From Microcaldota archaeon (GTDB lineage Archaea; Micrarchaeota; Micrarchaeia; Anstonellales; JAGGVH01), in NCBI GenBank assembly GCA_020854835.1, contig JAHKLX010000003.1:221933-285932 (forward strand): a DNA stretch of 64,000 nt. Direction: 5' to 3'. The position numbers and the translations under genes are program-made. Below the pieces are notes generated by a model. That model was not told the DNA's origin. It saw nothing but the letters and a program-made list of their open reading frames with translations, and searched no databases. Position 1 is the stretch's first letter. The number at the start of each line of letters is the position of its first letter. Below are positions 34,417-42,960 of this stretch, one piece after another.

Positions 34417-36615
34417 TTAATACTTTTTGGAAACAACAAACATTCCTACTCCCAAAATCCCTAAAACGAAAACAATGCCGCAACACATTTTATCTTGGCA
34501 TTCGTTGTTTTCATTACAGAATTGATTTTCACTACAATCTCCATCAGAACAGCATTCAAAATCAACCCAAGCATGGTCAACTATTTCCCCACATGTTCCT
34601 TGCTGTATTTTAATACAATCATGTGCACTACATTTTTCATCTGCTGCGCAGTCACTGTTTTTTGTACATTCGTAATATACCCATGTATGATTCTCTGCAT
34701 ACCCATCAACACCCGTTATAGATTCGCAAACGTTATTCACACATTTTTCAGTACCTAAACAATCTGCATTTTCACAGCATTCATATTCTACCCATGTATG
34801 ATTTTCCACATGCCCACAATCACCTGTTATTTTAACACACCCATTGTCTTCACATTTTTCATCAACAGCACACTCATCGTCATCACAGCATTCAAAATCA
34901 ACCCAAGCATGGTCAACTATTTCTCCACAATCGCCGGTTGGAACATTAACACATTTATTATTCAAACAATATTTGGTTTCTGCACAATGTGCATTTTCAA
35001 TACATTCATAATTTGGGCATTGTGCTGAAGAAGCTCTGCATGTTCCGGAATAAACTCCTTGTTTACAACAGAATCCAGATTCACATTCAAAATCTGTTGT
35101 ACACGTACCACCTATTTCTTTTTTATCATATTGAGATATATCTTCCATTTTTATTATATACGTGCCTGATTTTGTGATTTCAAAATCCATTTCATAAGAG
35201 CTTCCTCCAAAATCCACTGTAATCTCATGTTCACTATAATCTTCATAATAAGCATTTCCTCTTTCAAATTCATAAACTCCTCTGGTTGTTATCTCCTCAT
35301 CTAATTCTCCGTTTGAATCGGTTGCTTTATTGGAAAAGATAATTTCACCATCTCCGTTTTCCAAACGCAATCTTGCATTTGCAATAGGATCTTCATTCGA
35401 GTCAATTAATTTAATAATTATTCTTTCTTGAATTGATAAAAATGAATCATCAACACTTGGTTCGCAATCAACGTCGGTTTCATCAAAAGCAGAGTCTAGT
35501 AGAACGTTAGTTAACAAAACATTTTCTGTCCATACATAAACATCTGCAGTTCCAGTTCTGCTTATGGCAATCTGATCAACAACACATTTTTCCAAGTTAT
35601 TACCGTCAAAATCAGCAAAGCAGATACCGTAATTCATGCCTCTAATTTTATCATTTGTAGAGGTTACACTATCCATCCCAAATGTTATTCCGCAAATTCC
35701 ATCTCCTGACATATCATTGTTTGAAACAGTGTTTCTTTTTTTGTTTGTGTTGCTTATGAGCGCAATACCGCTTGTTCCCACGTCTGAAATCTCATTATTT
35801 TTTATTTCACAATCAAAAGAATTCAAAAGACCTATTCCATCGCCGTATCCTCCTGTGCCAGTTCTACTTATTTTATTATCTTCAATTGTTATAGTATCGC
35901 TTTCCCTTATTCCTATACCAACAAACTCACATAAATCAATTGTATTGTCTATAACTTCATTGTCTTTTCCTGCCATCATATAAATAGGCAGAAATCCTTG
36001 TTCTATTTTATTTTTACTGATCAAGGATCCTTGAGATTTATACATTATAATTCCAAAGCCATCCCTTAGAACATTATTCTTAAAGTTTTTTATAGTATTT
36101 TTTGTTGCAGTGTTGCCTTGAACTTTTGTTTGGCTATCTGCTCCAAAAAATATGCCAATTCTAACTGTATCTATTGAGTTATCTTGAGCTTTGCTGTTAT
36201 CTGAATCATGAAATATAATAGCGTTTTCAATTTCTTCTATTTTACAATTTTTTATAATTACTTTATCTGCCCCTGCCACATAGATTCCCACTTTGCCGTC
36301 ACCAACTCCATCACCTTTTATTGTGTATCCGTCGCAGTCAAAAACAAATTCTCCACTTCCACTACCAGGGATAATTTTAAAACAATACCCGTCGATACTC
36401 CCATTCAGTACAAAGTTTCCATAATCAGGATCAATTTCAATAATTCCATCACAGTTTGCAGCCATAGAATCTTCAACAGCACTACTGTCATGTATGCCTT
36501 CCACCCCTTCATTCGGAGCACCATCAATATATTCAACTTCTGCTAAAAAATCGCTGAAAACCGTTGCTGACAAAAACAAAACAACAGTCAAAAATAAAAT
36601 TTTATTAATTTTCAT
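34417..36615 (-). CDS. Secreted beta-helix protein with WV-type cysteine repeats and membrane anchor
   Basis: A 732-residue protein with a signal peptide (MKINKILFLTVVLFLSATVF). Residues ~50-390 form a right-handed parallel beta-helix of the NosD/pectate-lyase type (repeated N-x-I/V, GIGIRESDTITIEDNKIS, GIALISNT). Residues ~395-490 resemble a Cna-B or carboxypeptidase-regulatory domain (IKLIDSNEDPIANARLRLEN). Residues ~495-705 hold a Cys-rich region with four or five copies of CGEIVDHAWVDFECC plus DxDC and ExC spacing, then a C-terminal membrane helix (CCGIVFVLGILGVGMFVVS). One copy of the same Cys motif (CGTVKNHECIPYECC) is in the giant protein at 56321. The start has GGAGATGATG. A role in surface binding is inferred. 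Confidence 0.82.
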   Translation of the reverse strand: MKINKILFLTVVLFLSATVFSDFLAEVEYIDGAPNEGVEGIHDSSAVEDSMAANCDGIIEIDPDYGNFVLNGSIDGYCFKIIPGSGSGEFVFDCDGYTIKGDGVGDGKVGIYVAGADKVIIKNCKIEEIENAIIFHDSDNSKAQDNSIDTVRIGIFFGADSQTKVQGNTATKNTIKNFKNNVLRDGFGIIMYKSQGSLISKNKIEQGFLPIYMMAGKDNEVIDNTIDLCEFVGIGIRESDTITIEDNKISRTGTGGYGDGIGLLNSFDCEIKNNEISDVGTSGIALISNTNKKRNTVSNNDMSGDGICGITFGMDSVTSTNDKIRGMNYGICFADFDGNNLEKCVVDQIAISRTGTADVYVWTENVLLTNVLLDSAFDETDVDCEPSVDDSFLSIQERIIIKLIDSNEDPIANARLRLENGDGEIIFSNKATDSNGELDEEITTRGVYEFERGNAYYEDYSEHEITVDFGGSSYEMDFEITKSGTYIIKMEDISQYDKKEIGGTCTTDFECESGFCCKQGVYSGTCRASSAQCPNYECIENAHCAETKYCLNNKCVNVPTGDCGEIVDHAWVDFECCDDDECAVDEKCEDNGCVKITGDCGHVENHTWVEYECCENADCLGTEKCVNNVCESITGVDGYAENHTWVYYECTKNSDCAADEKCSAHDCIKIQQGTCGEIVDHAWVDFECCSDGDCSENQFCNENNECQDKMCCGIVFVLGILGVGMFVVSKKY
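34549..34923 (-). repeat. 39-bp identical direct repeat inside cysteine-repeat region
   Basis: An identical 39-nt segment occurs at 34549-34587 and 34885-34923. It encodes the same part of two copies of the HAWVDFECC motif. The identity at synonymous positions points to recent duplication or gene conversion between repeat copies. Confidence 0.75.
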
Positions 36616-36742
36616 TTCTCATCATCTCCTTACAGGCACTTTTTTTTACCCTTTTTACTCACACCAAACCTTTTTAAATTAAACTAAATATCAACAATAT
36701 ATAATTCTATGACCCTATGATTAGAAATTAGGAGGTGAGAAT
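36616..36742 (+). promoter_or_regulatory. Promoter region of ribosomal-protein operon
   Basis: AT-rich region with TATA candidates CTTTTTAAATTAAAC (about 36668-36682) and ATATATAATTC (about 36697-36707). The ATG at 36743 is preceded by the perfect Shine-Dalgarno GGAGGTGAGA (36731-36740), the strongest in the window, fitting a highly expressed gene. Confidence 0.5.
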
Positions 36743-37105
36743 ATGGGTTACGTGAATTTTGAAACACCACAGGAATTAATTCCGACAGTTAAAGAAGTTT
36801 TAATAATGTCTTCTGATACTGGTAAAGTTAAGAAAGGTGCAAATGAGGCTACAAAAGCAATTGAAAGAGGAACAGCAAAACTTATTGTTATTGCAAAAGA
36901 CGTTTCTCCTGAAGAAATTGTAGTTCATTTGCCGGTTTTATGTGATGAAAAAGATGTGGCTTATGTATTTTTTCCAACAAAAGAAGAATTAGGGCAAGCA
37001 ATCGGCCTCAAAGTCGGCACAACAGCAGTTGCAGTAATTGAACCCGGAAATGCAGATACTCTATTGAGGGACGTTGTTGAAAAAGTCAAAGCACTGAAGA
37101 AATAG
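36743..37105 (+). CDS. rpl7ae: Ribosomal protein eL8 (L7Ae)
   Basis: A 120-residue L7Ae protein, which binds kink-turn RNA in the large ribosomal subunit, and in archaea also in C/D and H/ACA guide RNPs and RNase P. The RNA-binding GANEATKAIERGTAKLIVIA block and the conserved FPTKEELGQAIGL / TTAVAVIEPG end are intact. It heads the classic archaeal L7Ae-S28e-L24e operon and has a very strong ribosome-binding site. Confidence 0.97.
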   Translation: MGYVNFETPQELIPTVKEVLIMSSDTGKVKKGANEATKAIERGTAKLIVIAKDVSPEEIVVHLPVLCDEKDVAYVFFPTKEELGQAIGLKVGTTAVAVIEPGNADTLLRDVVEKVKALKK

Positions 37106-37114
37106 GTGATTTAA

Positions 37115-37324
37115 ATGACAGCAACACCGGTTGAGATAGTTAAAGTGCTTGGCAAAACAGGAGTTTATGGAGAAGCAAACATGGTTCTGGTCAAAGTTTT
37201 AGACGGGAAAGATAAAGGCCAAGTCAGAAAAAGAGTAGTCAAAGGTCCTCTGAAAAAAGGAGATGTTTTGATGCTTTTAGAAACTGAAAGAGATCATAAA
37301 GGAATTTCAAGCAAGAGAAGGTGA
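37115..37324 (+). CDS. rps28e: Ribosomal protein eS28
   Basis: A 69-residue small-subunit protein with an OB-like fold. The family ending LMLLETERDHKGISSKRR and the start TPVEIVKVLGKTGVYGEA are clear. GGTGAT overlaps the end of eL8, giving close coupling. It is located between eL8 and eL24 as in most archaea. Confidence 0.95.
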   Translation: MTATPVEIVKVLGKTGVYGEANMVLVKVLDGKDKGQVRKRVVKGPLKKGDVLMLLETERDHKGISSKRR

Positions 37325-37329
37325 GACAA

Positions 37330-37566
37330 ATGAAATGTGATTTTTGTGGAAAAGAAGTTGCTAAAGGAAAAGGCATGGTGTTTGTCTTCAAAAATGGAAA
37401 AATCTTGAATTTCTGCAATTCCAAATGTCAGAAAAACTTTATGAAACTCAAGAGGTCTCCTTCAAAAACAAACTGGACAATATATGCTCATAAAGAAAAA
37501 GAAAGATTGATAAAAGCAAGAATGAAAAAAGAGCAAAAAGTTCAGACTGAAAAGGGAAGCGAATGA
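37330..37566 (+). CDS. rpl24e: Ribosomal protein eL24
   Basis: A 78-residue large-subunit protein with the zinc-binding pattern CDFCGKEVAKGKGMVFVFKN ... NFCNSKCQKNF (four Cys) and a basic tail. The ATG at 37330 was chosen over a GTG at 37321 because GGTGA (37319-37323) overlaps the latter. The stop overlaps the next ATG (ATGA at 37563-37566). Confidence 0.95.
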   Translation: MKCDFCGKEVAKGKGMVFVFKNGKILNFCNSKCQKNFMKLKRSPSKTNWTIYAHKEKERLIKARMKKEQKVQTEKGSE

Positions 37567-38021
37567 TTACTTTGCCTGATTTAAATGTTCCAGAGTTGCA
37601 AAAACAACAAGCAGGAGTTGATTTGACTCTGGATAAAATTTTTTCTTTTTCTTCTTTAGGTTCAGTTGATTATGATAATTCCGAAAGAAAAATTTCTGAA
37701 ACCAAAGAAATTGAATTTGAAAATGATTGGGTTGAGCTTAAACCTGGCACATATAAAGTTGTTTTAAGAGAAACAGTGAAAATACCCAAAGATTGTTTGG
37801 GTATTGGTTTGCCACGTTCTACTTTGCTTAGATGTGGTGCAACAATTCACACTGCTTTTTGGGATCCAGGTTACGAAGGAAAAAGTGAAGTCATGCTTGT
37901 TGTGCATAATGAAAAAGGAATCAAATTGAAAAAACAAGCAAGAATAATGCAAATGACCTTTGCAAAAGTTGAAAATGCCCAAGGAACTTATTCTGGGCAG
38001 TATCAGAAAGAAAACTTATAA
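37563..38021 (+). CDS. dut: dUTPase / dCTP-deaminase-like nucleotide hydrolase
   Basis: A 152-residue trimeric dUTPase/DCD-fold protein. It has QQAGVDLTLDKIFSF, LGIGLPRSTLLRCGATIHTA, WDPGYEGKSEVMLVVHN and YSGQYQ near the end. The short length matches the archaeal dUTPase branch rather than the ~200-residue bifunctional dCTP deaminases; I cannot exclude deaminase activity. It lowers dUTP and supplies dUMP. It sits at the end of the ribosomal operon, coupled by an ATGA overlap to eL24, where nucleoside diphosphate kinase or IF2 is found in many archaea. Confidence 0.88.
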   Translation: MITLPDLNVPELQKQQAGVDLTLDKIFSFSSLGSVDYDNSERKISETKEIEFENDWVELKPGTYKVVLRETVKIPKDCLGIGLPRSTLLRCGATIHTAFWDPGYEGKSEVMLVVHNEKGIKLKKQARIMQMTFAKVENAQGTYSGQYQKENL

Positions 38022-38082
38022 TTTTGTTTTATTTTCTGTTTAAACGTACATTTAAATATTTTTTGGTTAATAGTAGATATTT

Positions 38083-38265
38083 ATGATTAATCTCCAATTA
38101 AATGCTAAGATGGCCAATTTCATGACGTTAGCTGATTTGGTTTCAAGTATGTTGCAACCACTAGATATTGAAACGGAAACTTTGATCACTTTAATTTCAA
38201 GGCCGGTTATAATTGCACCCAAAATTTCTCCATCTGAACCGTATATTTTAATCAGGGGTTTATAA
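38083..38265 (+). CDS. Possible small ORF of unknown function
   Basis: A 60-codon ORF (starts MINLQLNAKMANFMTLADLV) in the 276-bp gap between dut and the next gene. ACATTTAAATATTTTT about 27 nt upstream of the ATG would suit a leaderless transcript, but there is no family match and codon use is unremarkable. The gap also begins with a T-rich stretch that may end the dut transcript. Confidence 0.25.
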   Translation: MINLQLNAKMANFMTLADLVSSMLQPLDIETETLITLISRPVIIAPKISPSEPYILIRGL

Positions 38266-38297
38266 TATTTTAGTTTAATAAAAATAATGGTGATATT

Positions 38298-39200
38298 ATG
38301 GCTTTAAAACAAATTCCCAAAACTGACGGTTCTGAAAAAGGCAGTTTTAAAACTGAAACATTGAATTCATATTCTTTATTTGCAAAAGATAATTTTCAAA
38401 TTCTCAAATCTGCAACTAGGGAAGAGTTAATCTCCTTTTTTGCATCGAAAGAATTTTACAATGCAATTCATGATATTGCGAAAAACAGTGTTCTTAAAAC
38501 TGCGATTGAAAATGAAAGAGAAATAATCTCTGTTATTTCAAAAATGTTTAAAGATAAAGCTGTTTGGGATGTTTTCCAAGAAGCATATGATAACAACCAA
38601 TCTACGCGTTATGCTTTTGCAGAATTATATAACTCTCCTATTGGGATGAAAATTGTAGGCAGAATGGTTTTAGATCCCATAAATGGTTGGCCCACTATAA
38701 AAAAACTTATAACTTTACAACTCAAACCCAAAAATACTGAGGATGAATTTCTTCACATGGCCTACCCTGAAGAAAAACTACATATCACAGAAAATAATAA
38801 AGAAGTTTTTTCTGTTATTGAAATATTTTTGTCAACAGGAAATCCAGAGAGTTTAAACACTTTCAAAGGTTTTGATTCCGAAATTGTTAAAGAAGTCATA
38901 CGTACAGGGGAATTTAGAGAATTATGTAAGTTTGCATTAAAGGATGAAAAATCACGTAAAAGACTTTTAGACATTATGTTTAATGGTAAAGAAGCCTTAT
39001 ACTCTGCAATGTTAACTCCTGAAGGTATGAACACAGTAGGTTATCTGCTTGCGTTGGAAGAAGGAAAAAAGTTTGTTGTTGAACTTTTGAAAACAGGATT
39101 AAAAGGCCTTGGTTTGGTAGTAGGCATTGTTAAAACTCAAATGCAGTTTAATTCTACTATAAAAGAAACAGGCCAGTATCCTGTTTGGGTAAACGAATAA
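38298..39200 (+). CDS. Unknown helical protein
   Basis: A 300-residue soluble, mostly helical protein with repeated ~35-residue helix pairs (SFFASKEFYNAIHDIAKNS, DVFQEAYDNNQSTRYAFAEL, RELCKFALKDEKSRKRLLD) that may form a HEAT- or TPR-like solenoid, and an amphipathic C-terminal helix (FVVELLKTGLKGLGLVVGIV). GGTGAT lies 3 nt before the ATG. No known domain is recognised. Its 3' end lies 41 bp before the pgk start. Confidence 0.65.
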   Translation: MALKQIPKTDGSEKGSFKTETLNSYSLFAKDNFQILKSATREELISFFASKEFYNAIHDIAKNSVLKTAIENEREIISVISKMFKDKAVWDVFQEAYDNNQSTRYAFAELYNSPIGMKIVGRMVLDPINGWPTIKKLITLQLKPKNTEDEFLHMAYPEEKLHITENNKEVFSVIEIFLSTGNPESLNTFKGFDSEIVKEVIRTGEFRELCKFALKDEKSRKRLLDIMFNGKEALYSAMLTPEGMNTVGYLLALEEGKKFVVELLKTGLKGLGLVVGIVKTQMQFNSTIKETGQYPVWVNE

Positions 39201-39241
39201 TTTTTCTAAACCTTTTTATTCTTTTTTGTTTTCTATTAGTT

Positions 39242-40402
39242 ATGGAATTCAATAAAATAAATTTTAAAGACAAATTAGTTTTTGTTAGAGTAGATTTTAA
39301 TGTTCCTCTTCAATTCAAGGGTAAAGGGTTTCAATTAACTTTATCTGCCAGAATGGAAGAACATGCAAAAACAATCAAAACCTTAATTAAAAAGAAAGCT
39401 AAAATTGTTTTATTGGCTCACCAAAGCAAACCTGGAAAAAAGGATTTTGTTGATTTGCACAAACATGCTTTGCTTTTATCAGAACTGATTAAAAAACCCG
39501 TATTGTTTGTTCCCGATGTTATTGGAAAAGAAGCACAAACGGCCGTCTCAAATTTAAAAGCAGGAGAAGTTTTGCTTTTAGATAATGTTAGAAAAATTAA
39601 AGATGAAATGGAATGCCCGAATGGAAAATGTGATAAAGCATCTTTGATAAAAACCTATCAAAAAGTTTGCGATTATTTTGTTTTGGATGCATTCTCTGTT
39701 GCCCATAGATCACAGGCCTCAGTTGTAGGATTCAAAAATAAAACTGTGTATGGGCCCGTACTTTCAAATGAACTCAAACATTTAGAAAAATTAAGAAAAT
39801 CTAAAAACGTTGTTTTGATTTTCGGAGGAGGAAAACCAGAAGACACTTTAAAAATATTGAAAAAATGGCTACAACAAAATCGAGCTAAGAAAATAATTCT
39901 ATGTGGGATTCCCGGAATGCTTTTAGTTTCAAATTTTTATACAAATAAACAAATAACCAATTTCATTGAATCAAAGGGTTATAAGCAATTAGCAAAAGAA
40001 TTTTTTGAAATTTCTAAAAAACACGAAATATTTATTCCCCGGGATGTCAGTCTTGAAGGAAAAATTGTGCCCATCGAGGAAATCCCAAAAAATAAAGGTG
40101 AGATAGTTGATATAGGTCCAAAGACTATCAACTATTTTTCAAAAGCAATAAAAGGAGAAATTGTTTTGTATAATGGGACTGCAGGACTGACAGATGTAAA
40201 AGAATATTCTGTCGGTACAACAAAATTACTCAAAGCAATAACCCGAGCCAAAAAATCTTATATAGGTGGGGGGGATACGTTGATGATACTAAAAACAAAT
40301 AAAATATCTCAAAACAAATTTACTTTTGTTAGCTTGTCTGGAAAAGCATTTATTCAATATGTATCAGGAGATGAATTAGTTGCTTTGAAATCAACAAAAT
40401 AA
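39242..40402 (+). CDS. pgk: Phosphoglycerate kinase
   Basis: A 386-residue archaeal phosphoglycerate kinase of lower glycolysis/gluconeogenesis. It has FVRVDFNVPL at the N-terminus (substrate-binding), LLDNVRKIKDEME, DYFVLDAFSVAHRSQASVVG, FGGGKPEDTLKIL and the nucleotide-binding YIGGGDTLMILK near the C-terminus. The ATG at 39242 was chosen over 39185: the extra 19 residues would be hydrophobic and translate through a TATA-like CTTTTTATTC. There is no Shine-Dalgarno, so it is probably leaderless. Confidence 0.94.
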   Translation: MEFNKINFKDKLVFVRVDFNVPLQFKGKGFQLTLSARMEEHAKTIKTLIKKKAKIVLLAHQSKPGKKDFVDLHKHALLLSELIKKPVLFVPDVIGKEAQTAVSNLKAGEVLLLDNVRKIKDEMECPNGKCDKASLIKTYQKVCDYFVLDAFSVAHRSQASVVGFKNKTVYGPVLSNELKHLEKLRKSKNVVLIFGGGKPEDTLKILKKWLQQNRAKKIILCGIPGMLLVSNFYTNKQITNFIESKGYKQLAKEFFEISKKHEIFIPRDVSLEGKIVPIEEIPKNKGEIVDIGPKTINYFSKAIKGEIVLYNGTAGLTDVKEYSVGTTKLLKAITRAKKSYIGGGDTLMILKTNKISQNKFTFVSLSGKAFIQYVSGDELVALKSTK

Positions 40403-40424
40403 AAAAAGAAAAAAAGGTGTTGTA

Positions 40425-41180
40425 TTAATTGTTAAACATATACGCAACACCAACATTAAATTCCCAATCTGGAACATTTGATTCAAACGAAACATTGCTT
40501 TTTGTCAAGCCAACACTATAACCAAATCTGCTGCTTCCCAAATTTGTAAGGGATACACTATAGCTAGCAGTTTCATTCAAAGTGCCAACATTTCCTGTTT
40601 CAGTTAAACCTCCTGCTTTTATTTTAGCGGTTGCGGTTATGTCCCATCCTGGACAGTTATCTATCCATGCGGAGCTAGAATATGCAAAAGTTAAATAAAT
40701 ATTAGAATATCTACTTTTTTCTCCAAACTCATCTGTAATTTCTCCGTATTTATAATTCCCCCCAACTTGTGGAAAATAAGCTCCTGCTCCTTTGTTATGC
40801 ATCCAGGTTCCTCCTACTTCAAAAGTTTTTAGATAAAATTTATTTCCATCTTCATTTTCGAAAGGCAAATCCCACACAATCTTGGCAGATACTCCTTTAT
40901 TTCCGTTCGCCATAGTCAAAACCATACCTGTGGCTAAAGGTCCAATAGTTATATCTGCAGATCTAGATTCTGATGAAAAATCAAAACCCAAAGCATTTGT
41001 CAATCCAAGTCTGCCAATCATTGGATTTTCACGTCTATCAAAATAATCTTCTAAGGGTCTGTTTTGAAGTTCGCCTGTCCTTTCATAAGTCCTAGTTTTG
41101 GGAGGTCCTTCAAGTCCTGCGGCAAAAACATTTGCTCCGGCCGCCAAAGCAGCGATTTTAACAACATTTCTGTTTACCAA
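40425..41180 (-). CDS. Secreted beta-rich, possible beta-barrel protein (TTG start)
   Basis: A 251-residue protein starting at TTG with GAGGTGAT 3 nt upstream. It has a short signal-like start (NVVKIAALAAGANVFAAG). The rest is a series of amphipathic strands with alternating residues (FGYSVGLTKSNVSFE, WEFNVGVAYMF, SNIYLTFAYSSSAW) ending in an aromatic strand, the pattern of bacterial outer-membrane beta-barrels. An outer-membrane barrel would be surprising in an archaeon; a secreted beta-sandwich is an alternative. Function is unknown. Confidence 0.65.
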   Translation of the reverse strand: MVNRNVVKIAALAAGANVFAAGLEGPPKTRTYERTGELQNRPLEDYFDRRENPMIGRLGLTNALGFDFSSESRSADITIGPLATGMVLTMANGNKGVSAKIVWDLPFENEDGNKFYLKTFEVGGTWMHNKGAGAYFPQVGGNYKYGEITDEFGEKSRYSNIYLTFAYSSSAWIDNCPGWDITATAKIKAGGLTETGNVGTLNETASYSVSLTNLGSSRFGYSVGLTKSNVSFESNVPDWEFNVGVAYMFNN

Positions 41181-41288
41181 ATTATCACCTCATTTGAGGT
41201 AGTTTAATAAATCGCGAAATACTTTTAAATGTATCTTTTATGTTTTTCATGGTTTTCTACTATTAGGAACTTATATTTTAAAAATTAT

Positions 41289-41627
41289 TTAATTTATCTC
41301 GCAGGGGCCCCAATCTCCGCATCTATCACATGTTTTCATACCATAACTACAACTATCATAATGGCATCCTATCCTCATGCCAGGTGTACATTTTTTTTCA
41401 TAAATACGTGGGGTCCATTTGCCCCCTCGGCAAGTTTTATATCCCTCACAACCATCAACAGTACATATTTGCGTTAAATTTTCTTTACATTCTGGAACAA
41501 AGGTTATAGAGTCATCTTTTTTTTCATAAGTTGGATTATAAATATCAGTTCTGTTTATATTATTGAAAATAAAAACTGAAATGACGATGATTGAAATTAC
41601 AACAACAAAAATTGCAGTATCATTCAT
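41289..41627 (-). CDS. Small membrane-anchored cysteine-rich protein
   Basis: A 112-residue protein with an N-terminal membrane helix (AIFVVVISIIVISVFIF) and an external domain with ten Cys in two similar units (CTVDGCEGYKTCRGGKW and CHYDSCSYGMKTCDRCGDW). The spacing resembles small disulfide-bonded repeats of secreted adhesins. It follows sppA with a 4-bp gap on the same strand. Function is unknown. Confidence 0.7.
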   Translation of the reverse strand: MNDTAIFVVVISIIVISVFIFNNINRTDIYNPTYEKKDDSITFVPECKENLTQICTVDGCEGYKTCRGGKWTPRIYEKKCTPGMRIGCHYDSCSYGMKTCDRCGDWGPCEIN

Positions 41628-41631
41628 TCAA

Positions 41632-42573
41632 TCACTCATATGATAATTTAACAGATTTAACTTTATTTTCCTGCAGGCCTCTGGAAAACCCATAACCAAT
41701 CCCTTCCGCAAATCTCATAACAAACTCCATAAAAAGCCCTCCTTCTCCCATACTAGAAGTCAAACTAATTTTACAAATTTTTGGATCTTCGCCAAGACCT
41801 GAAAGCTCGCCTGCTTTGGCAATTGCCTTTTGTCTGTTTCCTATTTCATCGACCAATCCATATTCATATGCTTGTCTACCACTCATTATTCTCCCATCAA
41901 AGATCTCATCAGTGTTTCTTAATTTTGTACCTCGGTCTCTAATAACACTCATTTTAAAATCTTCAAAAGACTCATTCACTATACTCTCTAAAATTATTTT
42001 TTCTTCATCAGTCAAATCTCTAAAAGCACTTCCCATATCTTTATTCTCACCACTTTTGAATGTTGTTGTGTTGATGCCTAGCATATCCATCAATCCCACA
42101 ACCTGTATTAATTCCATTCTTGCACCAACATTGCCTGTCAGTGCACCAGGTTCTGAAACAATCCAATCAGTGGGTGTTGCAATATGATATCCCCCCGAAG
42201 CAGCAACTTCTCTGAAATATGCCACTTTTGGTTTTTCTAGGTCTTCAACTGCTTCATAGATTTCTTTTGAGGCTACCACTCCCCCTCCTGGAGAATTAAT
42301 CACAAAAATTACTCCTTTAACATCAGGTCTATCGTCCAAACTCCTAATAGTTTTTGCTATTGTTTTGGATCCTGCAATCCCCTCAGAAAAAATTGAAGCA
42401 GGCAGTTCATCTGTTGTTATTTCTCCTGTTATTTCTACTTCGGCAACACATCCTTCAGACATTGAATTTGCAACACCTAACAGAAATAATACAGGAACCA
42501 AAAATATAATCGCAAGAAGTGTTATCGCACCAAACCCTACCAAAAACGAAACAATATTTTTTCTTATATTCAT
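41632..42573 (-). CDS. sppA: Signal peptide peptidase SppA-type protease (S49)
   Basis: A 313-residue membrane-anchored serine protease with an N-terminal membrane helix (about 8-35), the substrate-binding FVINSPGGGVVASKEIYEAV, the nucleophile in REVAASGGYHIATP (S126) and the general base K178 in FKSGENKDMGS. The 52-residue spacing matches the Ser-Lys dyad of short SppA proteins. It degrades leftover signal peptides and membrane-protein fragments. GGGTGGTAA precedes the ATG. With many secreted proteins nearby, it may clean up after their export. Confidence 0.93.
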   Translation of the reverse strand: MNIRKNIVSFLVGFGAITLLAIIFLVPVLFLLGVANSMSEGCVAEVEITGEITTDELPASIFSEGIAGSKTIAKTIRSLDDRPDVKGVIFVINSPGGGVVASKEIYEAVEDLEKPKVAYFREVAASGGYHIATPTDWIVSEPGALTGNVGARMELIQVVGLMDMLGINTTTFKSGENKDMGSAFRDLTDEEKIILESIVNESFEDFKMSVIRDRGTKLRNTDEIFDGRIMSGRQAYEYGLVDEIGNRQKAIAKAGELSGLGEDPKICKISLTSSMGEGGLFMEFVMRFAEGIGYGFSRGLQENKVKSVKLSYE

Positions 42574-42704
42574 TTTTTACCACCCTCAAATCATCAAAAA
42601 TTTTTATAATTTTTCAGAACTCAAGATCATCATCATCCCAAAGTCAGATCATCTAGCGTTCATCACATACTAATATAACAAAGTTTAATTTTTAAATTTG
42701 GTGG

Positions 42705-42960
42705 TTAACTTTTTTTATAAATTTTCTTTTTATGATCTAATGATATCACATATACCTCATTTTTATTGCGAAATAGTTTTACCAAACCCTGATAATCACC
42801 AACTCTTAGTTTGTAATCTTGTCTCCCAACTAAACGTTTGAAATAATGATTTGGTTTTTCACTAGTTTTTTCCATTATCCAATATTCTCTTTACAGTTTT
42901 ATTATTTAAGAAACTGAGTTTAGAAAAAGCTTCTTTGGAATATTTTACTCCGTATTTCAT
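42705..42960 (-). pseudogene. RelE/ParE-family toxin, frameshifted
   Basis: The start reads MKYGVKYSKEAFSKLSFLNN KTVKRILDNGKN in 32 codons and then hits a stop. A neighbouring frame continues KPNHYFKRLVGRQDYKLRVG, DYQGLVKLFRNKNEVYVISL and DHKKKIYKKS to TAA at 42705. Together they match a complete RelE-type ribosome-dependent nuclease (the YKLRVGDYR and VYVISLDHR motifs), so a single frameshift breaks the gene. It begins inside the stop of the antitoxin remnant (ATGA), as in intact relBE pairs. Confidence 0.78.

Noticed and set aside
38083..38265. Opposite-strand reading through the gap (KIYGSDGEILGAIITG)
   Set aside because: It looks protein-like for a short stretch but has no start codon, ribosome site or homologous pattern I can name; kept only as a doubtful plus-strand ORF.
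42574..42704. Search for an insertion sequence or tRNA attachment site explaining the decayed patch
   Set aside because: No terminal inverted repeats, target duplications or tRNA-like sequence could be found between sppA and the beta-CASP gene.
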